Source: Azorinus chamasolen (taxonomy: Eukaryota > Mollusca > Bivalvia > Cardiida > Solecurtidae). Taken from it: DNA of 64,000 bases. Position 1 is the stretch's first letter; every line of letters begins with the position of its first letter. The position numbers and the translations under genes were made by a program. Location of the stretch: the NCBI GenBank assembly GCA_963576725.1, contig OY755244.1:77003620-77067619 (forward strand). Direction: 5' to 3'. Positions 1 through 9,510 of the stretch are shown one piece after another. The notes beneath the pieces are model-generated. The model was not told the DNA's origin and ran no database searches. It saw only the letters and a program-made list of their open reading frames with translations.

Positions 1-316
1 ACAGTACACTCGAATGTTTATCATGATTGTAAGCTATTTCGTCAAACAAAACCCGTGCCAGATTCGATTTTGGTGCGGTGTCATTTCGTGTGTGGCTCTC
101 CCTGTTTGACTATTTTTCCATATTTGCTTCTAGAGTACTAATGTGATCGTAGATGACGCCGATGACGTTCACTTTAATTTATTTATGTTTTTACTGGGTT
201 TTTTTTTCACCGTTGGCGTGCAAAATTGAAAGTATTGATTTTAGTCTGTCCTTTTTATGTGGTAAAAAGGAATCTCATACTAGTGTTTCTTTCTTTCCTT
301 TCAATGTTATGTAGAT
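1..316. other. No feature recognised
   Basis: AT-rich unique-looking sequence. I see no exon with splice signals and no recognisable repeat before the element starting near 317. Confidence 0.4.
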
Positions 317-520
317 CTAACCCTTTCACCCCTGAATTTTCAAATGGACTATTCCAACATTCAAACAGGTGAAGATTAACTTGAATATTCAAGGCTATTT
401 AAAGAAACGTGTAAAGTGAGAAACAGTGCAGACCCTTATGAGAACGTCCTCTATGACATCCCTCTTACCTAGGTCTACACTGTTTGCACAGTGACTCATC
501 TCCCGCACTGAAATGGTTAA
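317..520 (+). mobile_element. TTAA-D hairpin element
   Basis: Starts CTAACCCTTTCACCCCTGAA and ends with GGTTAA. The D-family body AAATGGACTATTCCA is followed by a decayed central hairpin (AACAGTGCAGACCC ... GGTCTACACTGTTTGC). The left TTAA has mutated to CTAA, so this is an old copy. Confidence 0.75.
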
Positions 521-593
521 AATCGCTGACAGGAGAAAAATATGCCGCTCGTCAAGACTCGCGTCTGATCACATCGTAAAGGTGTTAAGTATA

Positions 594-736
594 TAATGGC
601 AGAAACTGTAGAATCACATTAACATTATTCCATAAGCAAACTGCGCAGATTCATATCAGACGGTTCCTACAGGGGCCGTCTTATTTGGGTCTACTTTGTT
701 TGCGAATGCATGAAAATGCGTTTGTAAACGGGTTAA
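594..736 (-). mobile_element. TTAA-B fragment
   Basis: Only the half from GGCAGAAACTGTAGAATCA through the hairpin to GGGTTAA is present. The other terminus is missing, so it is a truncated copy in reverse orientation. Confidence 0.7.
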
Positions 737-1182
737 TAACATACATTCGCTGATAAAATCGTATAGAGAAGGACTCTATTTTTATCACATTAATAGATCT
801 AGAGCATTATCGATTTCTGAGTCCATGTTTGTTGATAAACCGCCATGTAATTTAACGTGATATAATTGGCGTCGGTGGCATTAATTATTTGACGTAATGA
901 CGTCATAAATCTGCGTTGTGCACAGCGTTAACAGACATGATTTTGCCGTGTTTACTGCAGCTGGGTTTAGATTTTAGAATTAGGTCTGCATGAAGAATAT
1001 ACTCGTATGTGTTTTTTCTTATTTATTTAGATCTAGAATCTATTTGTTTCTAAATGATTTGATCTAGAATAGTATGATTGGACTCGCTGTTCTGGTAGGA
1101 TAGGCTAGATCTACAGACCATGCAGCATGGGTTTTTTTTATCAATAGGCCTAACAGATCTAGATTTATTCTTTATTTTTCAG
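737..1182. other. Non-repeat stretch ahead of a candidate exon
   Basis: Contains several AGATCTAG motifs and ends in a pyrimidine-rich run followed by CAG, which could be the 3' splice site of the candidate exon at 1183. No other feature is seen. Confidence 0.3.
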
Positions 1183-1384
1183 ACCAAGAATGTGCGAATT
1201 CCTTGAAGGCTCTGTACTGTACCAATGTGATGTCAGCAACCAGACAGAGTGCTCAATCAGTGCAGATTGCAACATCGATTTCCGTGCTTCTTTTTATCCT
1301 TTTTATTGCAAGTTGCGCACATTGTTTGCCTGTCGGCGAGCACTTTTTGGCACGCGCCAGCCTTGCACACGCACGAGAAATTCG
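1183..1384 (+). CDS. Candidate coding exon with a hydrophobic leader (unrecognised)
   Basis: A pyrimidine-rich tract ending TTTATTTTTCAG precedes this segment, and a moderate donor (CGGTAGGAAC) follows it. Two frames are open. In one, a Met is followed by a strongly hydrophobic run SVLLFILFIASCAHC and then LPVGEHFLARASLAHA, which looks like a signal peptide or signal anchor. The other open frame is cysteine-rich, with no obvious leader. I recognise no family. A chance open segment cannot be excluded, because the rest of the region is not coding and I found no linked exon. Without RNA evidence this remains a weak candidate. Confidence 0.25.
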
Positions 1385-1510
1385 GTAGGAACTACTGTCA
1401 ATAGAACAATATGCACTTTCATTTTATCCCATATCTACACCAAAACGCCCACTCGACATTTCTACGTACAAATTAATTGAGCAAGAGGACGAACCGACAA
1501 AGTTCGAAAC

Positions 1511-1610
1511 TGACGTTTAGTATCAATGATCTATTGGTCACTGCTACTACGTGTAGATAAAATGACGTTTAGTATCAATGATCTATTGGTCATTGCTACT
1601 ACGTGTAGAT
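1511..1610. repeat. 48-bp direct duplication
   Basis: Two copies of a 48-bp sequence beginning TGACGTTTAGTATCAATGAT, at 1511-1558 and 1563-1610. They differ at one base and are separated by 4 bases. This is a local tandem duplication. Confidence 0.9.
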
Positions 1611-1644
1611 GTACTTGAACTTGCAAAAACTTTCTCAAGCTTAT

Positions 1645-1894
1645 TTAACCCTTTCCCTCATATAAACGTGTTTTCACGCATTTGCAAACAGAGTAGACCC
1701 AGATCAGACGGCTCCTAGAGGAGCCGTCTGATCAGGGTCTGCTCTGTTTGCTAATAGAATTTGAAATATCTGTTTCTTTGCTTTCTAAAATATCTACAAT
1801 GTTCCACCTTCCATATGTCTTTATAATTAGTTTGTTACTGAATATTCAGTAGGTATTGAAATTTGGGCTAAATATAAAACAGAGAAAGGGTTAA
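1645..1894 (+). mobile_element. TTAA-A element, complete
   Basis: A 250-bp copy bounded by TTAA. It opens with CCCTTTCCCTCATATAAACG and carries the central hairpin with outer stem GCAAACAG/CTGTTTGC around 1686-1751. The right body is conserved (AATATCTACAATGTTCCACC; CATGAATATTCAG-like AT-rich part) and it ends AGAGAAAGGGTTAA. It has no coding capacity. TTAA ends starting CCC are typical of piggyBac-mobilised MITEs. That assignment is inferred. Confidence 0.88.
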
Positions 1895-2174
1895 CCATTT
1901 CCCTGTTCAATATTCATGTAAGAAATATTGGACATCATGAATATTACATGTACTTGGAATCTTAGATTACGTTTTATATTCGCACATGGACACATGCAGG
2001 ACATTTTGGCCCAGGCAGAAATTGTAGAATTAGATCTATATGTATAATAAATAATATCAGTATATAAGCAAACAGGGCAGACCCTGATCAGACGACCCTG
2101 ATAGGAGCCGTCTGATCTGTGTCTACTCTGTCTGCAAATGTATGAAAAGGCGTTTATATGAAGGAAATGGTTAT
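1891..2174 (-). mobile_element. TTAA-B/A chimeric element
   Basis: Shares its left TTAA with the preceding A element. The left part is B-type in reverse (CATGTAAGAAATATTGG ... GGCAGAAATTGTAGAATTAG). After the hairpin the right end is A-type (GCGTTTATATGAAGGAAATGG). The terminal TTAA has decayed to TTAT. Confidence 0.75.
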
Positions 2175-2183
2175 TAATAATAT

Positions 2184-2364
2184 TTAAACCGTTTAGTTAA
2201 TAAAGACGCATTAATTAATACACGTTTGAAAACAGAATAGACCCAGATCAGACAGACCCTGTATGAGCTGTGTGATAAGGGTCCGCTCTGTTTGTTTATC
2301 TTGATATTCATATAGCCATTAGACATATGTCTTAAATGAATATCCATTTTAAGAAACGAGTTAA
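2184..2364 (+). mobile_element. Degenerate TTAA hairpin element
   Basis: TTAA-bounded. It contains a recognisable but decayed hairpin (AACAGAATAGACCCAGATCA ... GGGTCCGCTCTGTTTG). The ends no longer match a family well. Confidence 0.5.
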
Positions 2365-2739
2365 TAGAATATAGAGTATATATCTTTGTTGGTTCCAAGC
2401 TCTCTATCATTCGCAACACAATATTCGATGCTTTTGTTCCCGATTTTTGTAGAATCTGGGAACCAATGTAGGTCTACTGTTTGACTAAATTACGGGAATT
2501 TACAAAATAACACAACCTTTAAACACAACCTTTAAACGCTGCAAGCAATATAAACACAGATCAAACGACACGTTTTCAACGCGGCATCTATACTGGGTCT
2601 GCACTGTCTGCATCAATGGTGGATATTTATAAGCAATAAAAGACTAAATTTTAATTTTACTAACTAAGAAGTAGAACTACTGAGATTAGGACATTTATGA
2701 TAATATCCATTACTCTTGGGTGTTTTAGATTTGGGCCTC

Positions 2740-2996
2740 AAAGTATAGGAGCTTTAGAACTGCATTACTTTTGACCCGCACTAAGTTACCACCTGCATGC
2801 CTTAGAGACCCATACTTTAGACCACATGTAACGATGTTGGTGGCCGCTTAAAACAGGTTCTATTGTAGAGGAAACTATCTCTAAAGCAAGCGATCATCAC
2901 AATGAGATATTGGTCTTAAAAGTTTGTGGTAGCTTAAATCAGAACGAACATTATGCAGAAAGTTCATACATACTGTATTAAGCAACCGCATGCTTT
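2740..2996. mobile_element. Two decayed TA-E fragments
   Basis: Near 2745-2866, TAGGAGCTTTAGAACTGCAT through AAAACAGGTTCTATTGTA matches the right half of TA-E. A second, more decayed copy (TGGTAGCTTAAATC ... TATTAAGCAACCGCATGC) follows at about 2930-2996. Confidence 0.55.
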
Positions 2997-3215
2997 TTAA
3001 ACCTTACAATTCTGAATAGAATTTTCAAATGGACTATTCCACAATTCAAACAAGGCAAGCCTATGTTGAATATTTAGGGATTTTTTCTAAAGAAAAGTGT
3101 AACGTGATAAACAGTGCAGACCCTGATGAGAGGGCTCCCTTAGGAGCCCTCTCATCTGGGTCTACATTGTTTGCAAATGACACTAGTGACTCATGTCCCG
3201 CATTGTAAGGGTTAA
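2997..3215 (+). mobile_element. TTAA-D element, complete
   Basis: A 219-bp TTAA-bounded D copy. It has AAATGGACTATTCCA and CAAACAAGGCAAGC, then a hairpin with near-perfect arms (GACCCTGATGAGAGGGCTCC / GGAGCCCTCTCATCTGGGTC), then ATTGTAAGGGTTAA. It is the clearest plus-strand D copy for building a consensus. Confidence 0.85.
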
Positions 3216-3474
3216 AGACGTTCGAGTTTTTTCGTTCATGAGTAGCATTAGATAGAGTCTACGTTGTGTATTTTAGCATCGGCTAAAAAATGGGCGTGAC
3301 GTCATATAGGGCATATGTAACTTAAAAGTTAAAAGTGCACGAATGCATGGGAAATTCAAAGTTCTAACACACTGAGCAGTGTGTGTGTTGTCTCACTCTG
3401 CAAATATTACTGTCTGATTCTATTCTTAATGTTCTTTCATTTCTTTTCAAACCTAAAATCTCCATAAGTCAAAA

Positions 3475-3672
3475 TACAGTAAAAACTCGATACTACGAAA
3501 CTAAGTTATGTCTTTGTAGGCAGATGGCTGCTTAATGCAGGGTGAAAGTCATGCAGAAAGCTCCCATGGGAGCTTTCTGTATGACTTTCACCCTGTATTA
3601 AGCTGCCACCCGTGTTAAAGATCAATAATAGTACGTATTTTTGAGTGTTCGTAGTATCGAGTTTTTACTGTA
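3475..3672. mobile_element. TA-E subtype (ACTCGATACTACG ends), palindromic centre
   Basis: Bounded by TACAGTAAAAACTCGATACT and its inverse (AGTATCGAGTTTTTACTGTA), with TA at both ends as in Tc1/mariner elements. The centre is an inverted repeat, GGTGAAAGTCATGCAGAAAG with its complement, around CCCATGGG. No coding capacity. Confidence 0.82.
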
Positions 3673-3745
3673 CGTATTTGAGTGTTCGTAGTATCGAGTT
3701 TTTACTGTACGTATTTGAGTGTTCGTAGTATCGAGTTTTACTGTA
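3633..3745. repeat. Three tandem copies of a TA-E terminal segment
   Basis: A unit of about 37 bp (TACGTATTTGAGTGTTCGTA ... TTTTTACTGTA) occurs three times head to tail. The first copy is the genuine right end of the TA-E copy, so the terminus itself has been amplified. Confidence 0.88.
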
Positions 3746-4017
3746 GTTTGAATTTCAATGCGGCTCCGATTTTACTCAGCGTTATTTATTGGCAATATTT
3801 CATAGTGTGCTACATGTTCTACTAAAAGATTGATCCTTTAAGTCTGATAAGTGAAAAGATAAATGCTGTGCAGCTGAAGAGTAAAACGTACATGTGTGCA
3901 ATTAAAAGATATTTCAATCAACAGAACGAAATGAACCCCTTCAATGCAGTCGTAAGAAAGGACCATGTAAGTGATATGAGATTATCAGATTGGCCTGAGA
4001 ATGTCGAAATTGCCTAG

Positions 4018-4248
4018 TTACCCCTTTCCCTCATATAAACGTGTTTTCACGCACCTGCAAACAGAGTAGACCCAGATCAGACGGCTCCTATAGGAGCCGT
4101 CTGATCAGGGTTTGTTCTGTTTGCTAATAGAATTTGATATTTCTGTTTCTTTACTTTCTAAAATGGCTACAATATTCCACCTTCCATATTCATGAATATT
4201 CAGTAAGTATTGAAATTTGTAATAAACACAGAACAGGGAAAATGTTAA
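4018..4248 (+). mobile_element. TTAA-A element
   Basis: A-type left end, with TTAA decayed to TTAC. The hairpin arms are perfect in the inner part (CAGACGGCTCCTATAGGAGC). The A body follows and it ends AACAGGGAAAATGTTAA. Confidence 0.82.
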
Positions 4249-4303
4249 GATATTTGCAAACAGTGTAAACTAGTCAACGACCAGCGGACGCACCCTAGGA
4301 CAT

Positions 4304-4517
4304 GCAGTAGAACCTGTCCTAAGCAGCCATGCATTTATTGAACATAGGAGTCTTAAAAATCAGATAATTGTTTAATGCATGGCAAACGTACCGCAGCCTT
4401 AAAGCTCCTATACAAGAGCTTTCTGCATTACTTTTGACCCTGATTTAAGCTACCACCTGCCTTACATACCCATAAGTATATCTCTTTTTGATGGCTGTTT
4501 AAGACAGGTTCAACTGT
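4304..4517. mobile_element. TA-E element
   Basis: Ends CAGTAGAACCTGTCCTAAGC and GTTTAAGACAGGTTCAACTG are inverted repeats. The interior carries the E-family AGCTCCTATACAAGAGCTTT hairpin and TAAGCTACCACCTGCC. Confidence 0.78.
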
Positions 4518-4529
4518 GGTTCGGCACTG

Positions 4530-5050
4530 TTTTGACATTTATCAACATTTGCAGAATTACTTCATTTCTTCAATAGCGTTAACGCTGACCGGTAGTCACG
4601 CCCGGGTCTACGCACTACAGCAAGACTCAGGTGGTACCCGAGGCGCTGCTGTCTCCTCTAAGCATCTGAGGTTGGTCAGGGTTTACAAAGTTTACAACGT
4701 CTGGAAATTACCGAGTTAATGCTGCTGTCACGTGGCATTGCTGCTAGTCTAGGTGTGCACTGTTTGCAAAGCCCTATTTTATCATACCTGGTGACGCGAC
4801 CCATTCCTAGTGTACTCGGATAGTTCACCCGGTCCGTGGGAGCTCGTTCTATTCAAAACACGGTTTGATTTATTCGTTCCCGTCATAGCTTCGCCTACAC
4901 GCGTAGCAGCTGTAAAGGCCACTGATCATAAAATGATACGTTATCTAACATGGCGTCAATTAATTACCCATGGTCCTAAACTGCCAAATTATCGCCTGCT
5001 TCGAAATGATCGTTTGATGAATTTCAAAAAATTATATTTCCTTACTACGA
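4530..5050. other. CpG-richer unique stretch, no gene recognised
   Basis: Base composition is less AT-rich than elsewhere, with several CpG steps (CACGCCCGGGTC, GGTGACGCGACCC, CACCCGGTCCG, ACACGCGTAGC). An open frame at 4810-5235 runs on into a transposon copy and matches no family I know, so I do not call it coding. It could be promoter-type sequence or a decayed gene. Confidence 0.25.
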
Positions 5051-5458
5051 TTAAACCATTCCCTCATATAAACGCCTTTTCACGCCTTTGCAAACACAGT
5101 AGACCAAGACCAGGCGAGCCGTCTGATCAGGATCTGCTTTGTTTGCTTTTGGAATTATATAGATGTGATTCTAGTTTCTGCCAAGGTAACCCATTACCTC
5201 ATAGGCTATATTTTAGATCCAACCACTTTGAATAAATCGACCGAAAAGGAGCTTTAACTAGAGAAAAGGAAATAATTAGAGTTTTGTAGTTTGAAACCAT
5301 TGTGATAAATAGAGCATTTGCTCCTATAGGACTTTTACAGGGGCGTAGAAAGGCGTATTTATGGAGGAAAGGGGTAAATAAATCCTGTGTTTATGTTAGT
5401 GTCATTATAAAAATTCAACATTCATGATGCCACTATTTCTTGCATGAATACTGGACAT
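5051..5458 (+). mobile_element. TTAA-B element, split by a TTAA-C insertion
   Basis: Starts TTAAACCATTCCCTCATATA, with a hairpin at about 5089-5150. It is interrupted at 5186 by a C element and resumes at 5378 with TCCTGTGTTTATG ... TTTCTTGCATGAATACT, the B right half. The right terminus is no longer clear. Confidence 0.75.
5186..5377 (+). mobile_element. TTAA-C element flanked by GTAA
   Basis: C-family ends (CCCATTACCTCATAGGC ... TTTATGGAGGAAAGGG) flanked on both sides by GTAA, not TTAA. The right arm of the palindrome is deleted: TTTGCTCCTATAGGA runs straight into CTTTTACAGGGGCG. It sits inside a B element, so it is younger than that host. Confidence 0.8.
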
Positions 5459-5599
5459 TTGATCAAACTATAGATCATGATCAGGCGTATATTTAGACTA
5501 TTGATGTAAAAGAAGTCGTTGGGTAGTTTTGCAATTACATGTGTGGTATTGGCGTATACAACATAACGTCGTAAATTCGAATACTCAACAAGTATCATA

Positions 5600-5799
5600 A
5601 TTGGTCAATCAGGCAGAATGATGACAGAGTGAACGTCACGCAGGGTGAACGTCATGCAGGCGTCATGCAGGGTGAACGTCACGCAGGATGAACGTCATGC
5701 AGAAAACTCCCAGAAATGCAGGATGAAAGTCAGCCCTTTCACTATGCATTAAGCAGCCACCTGCCTAATTTTAAGCGGATTTGGTGACGTTTTACTGTA
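5600..5799. mobile_element. TA-E copy with an expanded 16-bp tandem repeat
   Basis: The E motif GCAGGGTGAACGTCATGCAG is reiterated 4-5 times as a roughly 16-bp unit (5622-5700), followed by E right-half sequence (TTAAGCAGCCACCTGCC ... TTTTACTGTA). The left terminus is lost. Confidence 0.65.
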
Positions 5800-6088
5800 T
5801 CAGCTCTTAGTTTCTTGTGATCCTGTCTTTCGTTTTAAAGGCATTTTTTCATCAATAGATATGCGTGTACTACAACTTGACCTACAGTGAAAATTGTCTT
5901 TGAATTTGAGGAAGTGATACAAGAGTCCTCTTATTGTATTCTAGGATGCCCGACTAACAGTATGGTCCCAAGTCATTGTCCGGATTATTAAAACATTTCA
6001 CATTTGACGGATTTAGCTTTGAATAATGAGGTGCATAACTAAGATAACCTTTCCAAAATTTACCGACAAAATAAGAATCCTGTGGGCG

Positions 6089-6173
6089 ATGAGAATCTTT
6101 GTTTTTGTCTTGTGTTTGTTTCCTCGCACGAGCGCCTTCAACACCCCAAGTCGACGGAATGGTACCCCGCTTT
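6089..6173 (+). CDS. Candidate first coding exon with signal peptide (unrecognised)
   Basis: ATG at 6089 opens a frame MRIFVFVLCLFPRTSA followed by FNTPSRRNGTPL. The first 16 residues look like a signal peptide with an Ala-rich cleavage site. The frame runs to a strong splice donor (CTTTGTAAGTAA) after 28 codons and one extra base. A secreted-protein first exon would look like this. I recognise no family, and downstream sequence to 7 kb is repeat-derived with no partner exon seen. It could be chance. Confidence 0.27.
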
Positions 6174-6517
6174 GTAAGTAATACTTTTTAGCGCACTGAG
6201 AAATTTATGATCTGGTCACTATGTCACCCGTTTCATGTGACTACTTAAGTATGCTATATTCTATTCTTCTTTTGTGAAGAAAAGGCTAACTCAAAGAGTT
6301 TGGATCCTGACGAGTTGTTACTTCACGGTGCGTCTCATTAGAATTAAAACTTAATCCAAATGACATCGCCATTTCACAGCATACTAAAGATTGATCTCCA
6401 TGTACCAAAAAAGATTAAAGGAATAATTTGATTGTAGTTTTAATTAAGTTTACAAAAACTGTGAACCTTAAATAATAGAAGGGTTCCACCTGCCAAATCG
6501 TCACATTTTGGTATGTG

Positions 6518-6720
6518 TTTACACTTATCCTGCTTCAAGCGACCAGATCTTCATTTGCAAACAGCTTGGACCTAGACGAGACACCGAATAATTATACATC
6601 TCATCAGGATCCAAGCTGTTTGACACTCGGCCAGTAGTTTCTGAAAAGACTGAGCGAATCGGAAGAGAGTTATAATAGCAGCAGGTTAGATTTAGAGCAG
6701 ACAAACTTTTTAAGACACTG
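6518..6720 (+). mobile_element. TTAA-F element, decayed
   Basis: The core hairpin is GCAAACAGCTTGGACCTAGA ... CATCAGGATCCAAGCTGTTT, then the F right-side motif CCAGTAGTTTCTGAAAAG. The F hairpin differs from A and B in having GGATCC in place of the GACCC inner stem. Confidence 0.65.
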
Positions 6721-6728
6721 TTAGGATT

Positions 6729-6928
6729 AGAAACCCTTATCCTGCTATCAAAGATTTCACTCGCATTTGCAAACAGCTTGAATCCAGATGAGACGCCGAG
6801 TAACTCGGCGTCTCATCAGGATCCAAGCTGTTTGACATTCGGTCAGTAGTTTCTCAAAAGCTTCATCATACCGGAAGTAGTCAAAATTGAGCAGACATTA
6901 TTTCCATCACAGCGGGGGTAAGGGGTAA
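6729..6928 (+). mobile_element. TTAA-F element
   Basis: The left end AAACCCTTATCCTGCTATC precedes a strong hairpin with inner perfect arms (GAGACGCCGAGTAACTCGGC) and an outer stem AAACAGCTTG/CAAGCTGTTT. It ends near GGGGTAAGGGGTAA. Confidence 0.72.
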
Positions 6929-7248
6929 GTGTAACCCTTCTGGTATAGTCCCGCACAGGGAGGGTCACGGGCTCCCCCGCAAAGCAGGAGGTGACTTGAC
7001 TTGTACGATATTGTGCATGCACACATCTAATAAATAATCAGTGTCGTATGGGCAAGCGTGTGATAAAGCAGCAGCAGCTATTGTTTTTGTTGCAAGCAGT
7101 TAGGAACCTGATGGTAACTCGATGTCTCAATAAGCTCCGAACTATCTGGTACTCTGTGCTTTTAACCAGTTCCTTGTTGAATATTCATGAAAGAAATAAT
7201 GACACCATGATTATTTATTCGCTAAATGCATGATGGGAGATTTAGAAA

Positions 7249-7408
7249 CTCCGTTTAACGCCTTAGCAAAAAGAGTAGACCAAGATCAGGAAACTTTTGT
7301 AGGAGCCGTTTGATTAAAAAAACATTCATATTTGCCATTGTAGACGTCAGCTAAGTAATATTCATATACTCATTATTTCTTGATGAATATTCATGGAATA
7401 AAACTCTC
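7249..7408 (+). mobile_element. Decayed TTAA-B element
   Basis: Holds AGCAAAAAGAGTAGACCAAG with a partial hairpin, then TATTTCTTGATGAATATTCA and ATGGAATAAAACTC near the right end. It abuts the next element. Confidence 0.5.
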
Positions 7409-7649
7409 TTAACCCTTTCTCTCATATAAACGCAGTATTACGCATTTGCAAACAGAGTAGACCCAGATCCTGTAGGAGCCGTCTGATCAGGGTCTGCTCT
7501 GACTGCTAATTGAATTTGATTAGTCTGTTTCTTTAGATTCTAAAATGGCTACAATGTTCCACCTTCCATGTTTCATTATAACTATTATGCCCATGAATAT
7601 CCAGTAGGTATTGAAATGTGGGTTAAATATAGAACAGGGAAACGGTTAA
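7409..7649 (+). mobile_element. TTAA-A element
   Basis: TTAA-bounded A copy with CTCATATAAACGCAG, a shortened left hairpin arm (AGATCCTGTAGGAGCCG), the A body (TTCTAAAATGGCTACAATG) and the end GAACAGGGAAACGGTTAA. Confidence 0.85.
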
Positions 7650-7977
7650 GGGCGTACTGGATCATGTTTGCCCTGCATTAACCCATTCCCTTATATAGAC
7701 GACTTTTGACGACTCTGTAAAAGTCACTTTGTGAAACCATTGTGATAAATAGAGCATTTGCTCATATAGGAGCAAATGCTCTATTTATCACAAAGGTTTC
7801 AAAACTACACAATTCTAAAACAATCCTTTTCTCTAGTTAATGCACCTTATTCGGTAGATTTATTCAAAGTGTTTGGATCTAAAAATAGCCTAAGAGGCAA
7901 TGGGTTAAGCAACCGCATTCTCTTGTAGAAATCCTTGTTAATTCATTAAGTGGTCGCAATAGAGATATTTTACTGTA
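7650..7977. mobile_element. TA-E remnant hosting a TTAA-C element
   Basis: TTTGCCCTGCATTAA before the C element, and TTAAGCAACCGCATTC after it, join to give the normal E sequence CCTGCATTAAGCAACC. The E copy continues to ATATTTTACTGTA at 7977. Confidence 0.75.
7678..7908 (-). mobile_element. TTAA-C element, complete, nested in TA-E
   Basis: A 231-bp reverse-orientation C copy with a long palindrome (ATAAATAGAGCATTTGCTC and complement, about 7735-7800). Flanking TTAA on both sides is explained exactly by the TTAA inside the E host, which supports a 4-bp target duplication. Confidence 0.9.
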
Positions 7978-8210
7978 GCTATATGTTAGACGAAGACTTA
8001 TGATGATATCGAAGTAAGTAGAAGATTCGTCATGAAATCACATTGTCGCACGGCACGAAACGATCTGTCACGCGAGAGATCACGAAATGATATGAACACA
8101 CCGGTAATCATAAGACACGCAATGTGTCTCGCCGCTTTGAGCATTTAGAAAATAAAAACAAATAACGTAATTAATCATAGACGAAGGCATGAAGCTTTTT
8201 AATATATTTA

Positions 8211-9510
8211 TTGCTAGATACTACCATAGTTGTCAAGGAACATTTGCACCTCTGTCTCAATACATTTGCCTATATGACTATGTATCCCCCCAGACATGTA
8301 ACCTCATGCATTCATAAGTATTTCCTCAGACAATATACTTCATGCCTTCATATGTTACCTCAGACCTTTTACATCATGCCTTTATGTTACCTCAGACATA
8401 TTACATAATGCCTTTACATGTTCCCTCAGACATATAACACCAGGCCTTTATATGTTCCCTCAGACATATTACATCATGCCCTTATATGTTACCTCAGACA
8501 TATTACACCATGTCTCCATATGTTACCTCAGACATATTACAGCATGCCCTTATATGTTCTCTCAGTCTCAGACATGTAACCTCAAGTCTTCATAATCATA
8601 TTCCCACAGACTTACTATCTTCATATGCGCCTCATTCCCCGAGACATGCTACCTCATATAATCATATTTTCCCATAGATATGTTTCTCTAATATGTTCTA
8701 AGATATCTAACTTCATGCACGTTACCTTGTGTCTTAACTTGTTTGTCTGAAGAAACATAATTATTAAGGCATACGGTAACAAGTTGAATGTCATACCTCC
8801 ATATGTTCTCTCATACATGTAACCTCATGCCTTGATAAGTATGTTCTTTACAATTACGTTCTCTCATACATGTAACCTCGTGCCTTGATAAGTATGTTCT
8901 CTTAGACATGTAACCTCATGTCTTGACAATTTATGTTCTCCCATACATGTAACCTCATGTCTTTATAAGTATGTTCTCTTAGCTATGTAACCTCGTGCCT
9001 TTACAATTATGTTCTCTCATACATGTAACCTCATGTCTTTATAAGTATGTACTCTTAGAAATGTAACCTCGTGCCTTTATAAGCATGTTCTCTTTGACGT
9101 ATTACTTATGCCTTCATAACCACGCTCACCCGGACATGTCATCTCATGCCCTCATAACTATGCTTCCTTAGACATTTTATCTTATGCCTTCATAATTATG
9201 TTATGAGGTTTCCTTTGACATACTGCTTTGTGTCTTCATATGTTCACCCAGACTTGTTACACAATCTCTTCATGATGATGTTTCTTTGACAGGCTGCTTT
9301 GTGTCTTCATATGTTCACCCAGAATGGTTCCCTCATGCATTCATAATTACATATTCTCCCAGACATGTTACATCGTATCTTCATTATGTACCCTCATAAA
9401 TGTATAGAGCATGCCTTCATAATTATGCTCAACAGACATATTACACTTCACATGTATTCTCTCAGGCATGTCACCCCATGTTTTCATAGTCATGCTTCCC
9501 TAGACATCTT
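8211..9510. repeat. Minisatellite: 34-bp and ~42-bp related units
   Basis: Dozens of imperfect copies of a unit containing CTCAGACATATTACATCATG. From about 8346 to 8560 the period is 34 bp (ATGTTACCTCAGACATATTA...). From about 8790 to 9100 it is about 41-43 bp (ATGTTCTCTCATACATGTAA...). The array degenerates to the right. The open frames across it are a by-product of low stop density. Confidence 0.88.

Noticed and set aside
4810..5235. 141-codon open frame, the longest in the window
   Set aside because: Its second half is TTAA-B hairpin and TTAA-C sequence, and the first half matches no family. No splice or start context supports it.
6297..6340. Possible internal exon after a pyrimidine-rich tract near 6265-6285
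   Set aside because: The sequence AGAGTTTGGATCCTGACGAG is a decayed TTAA-F hairpin arm.
8211..9510. CRISPR-like array
   Set aside because: Units are contiguous imperfect tandem repeats with no unique spacers, and the DNA is animal.
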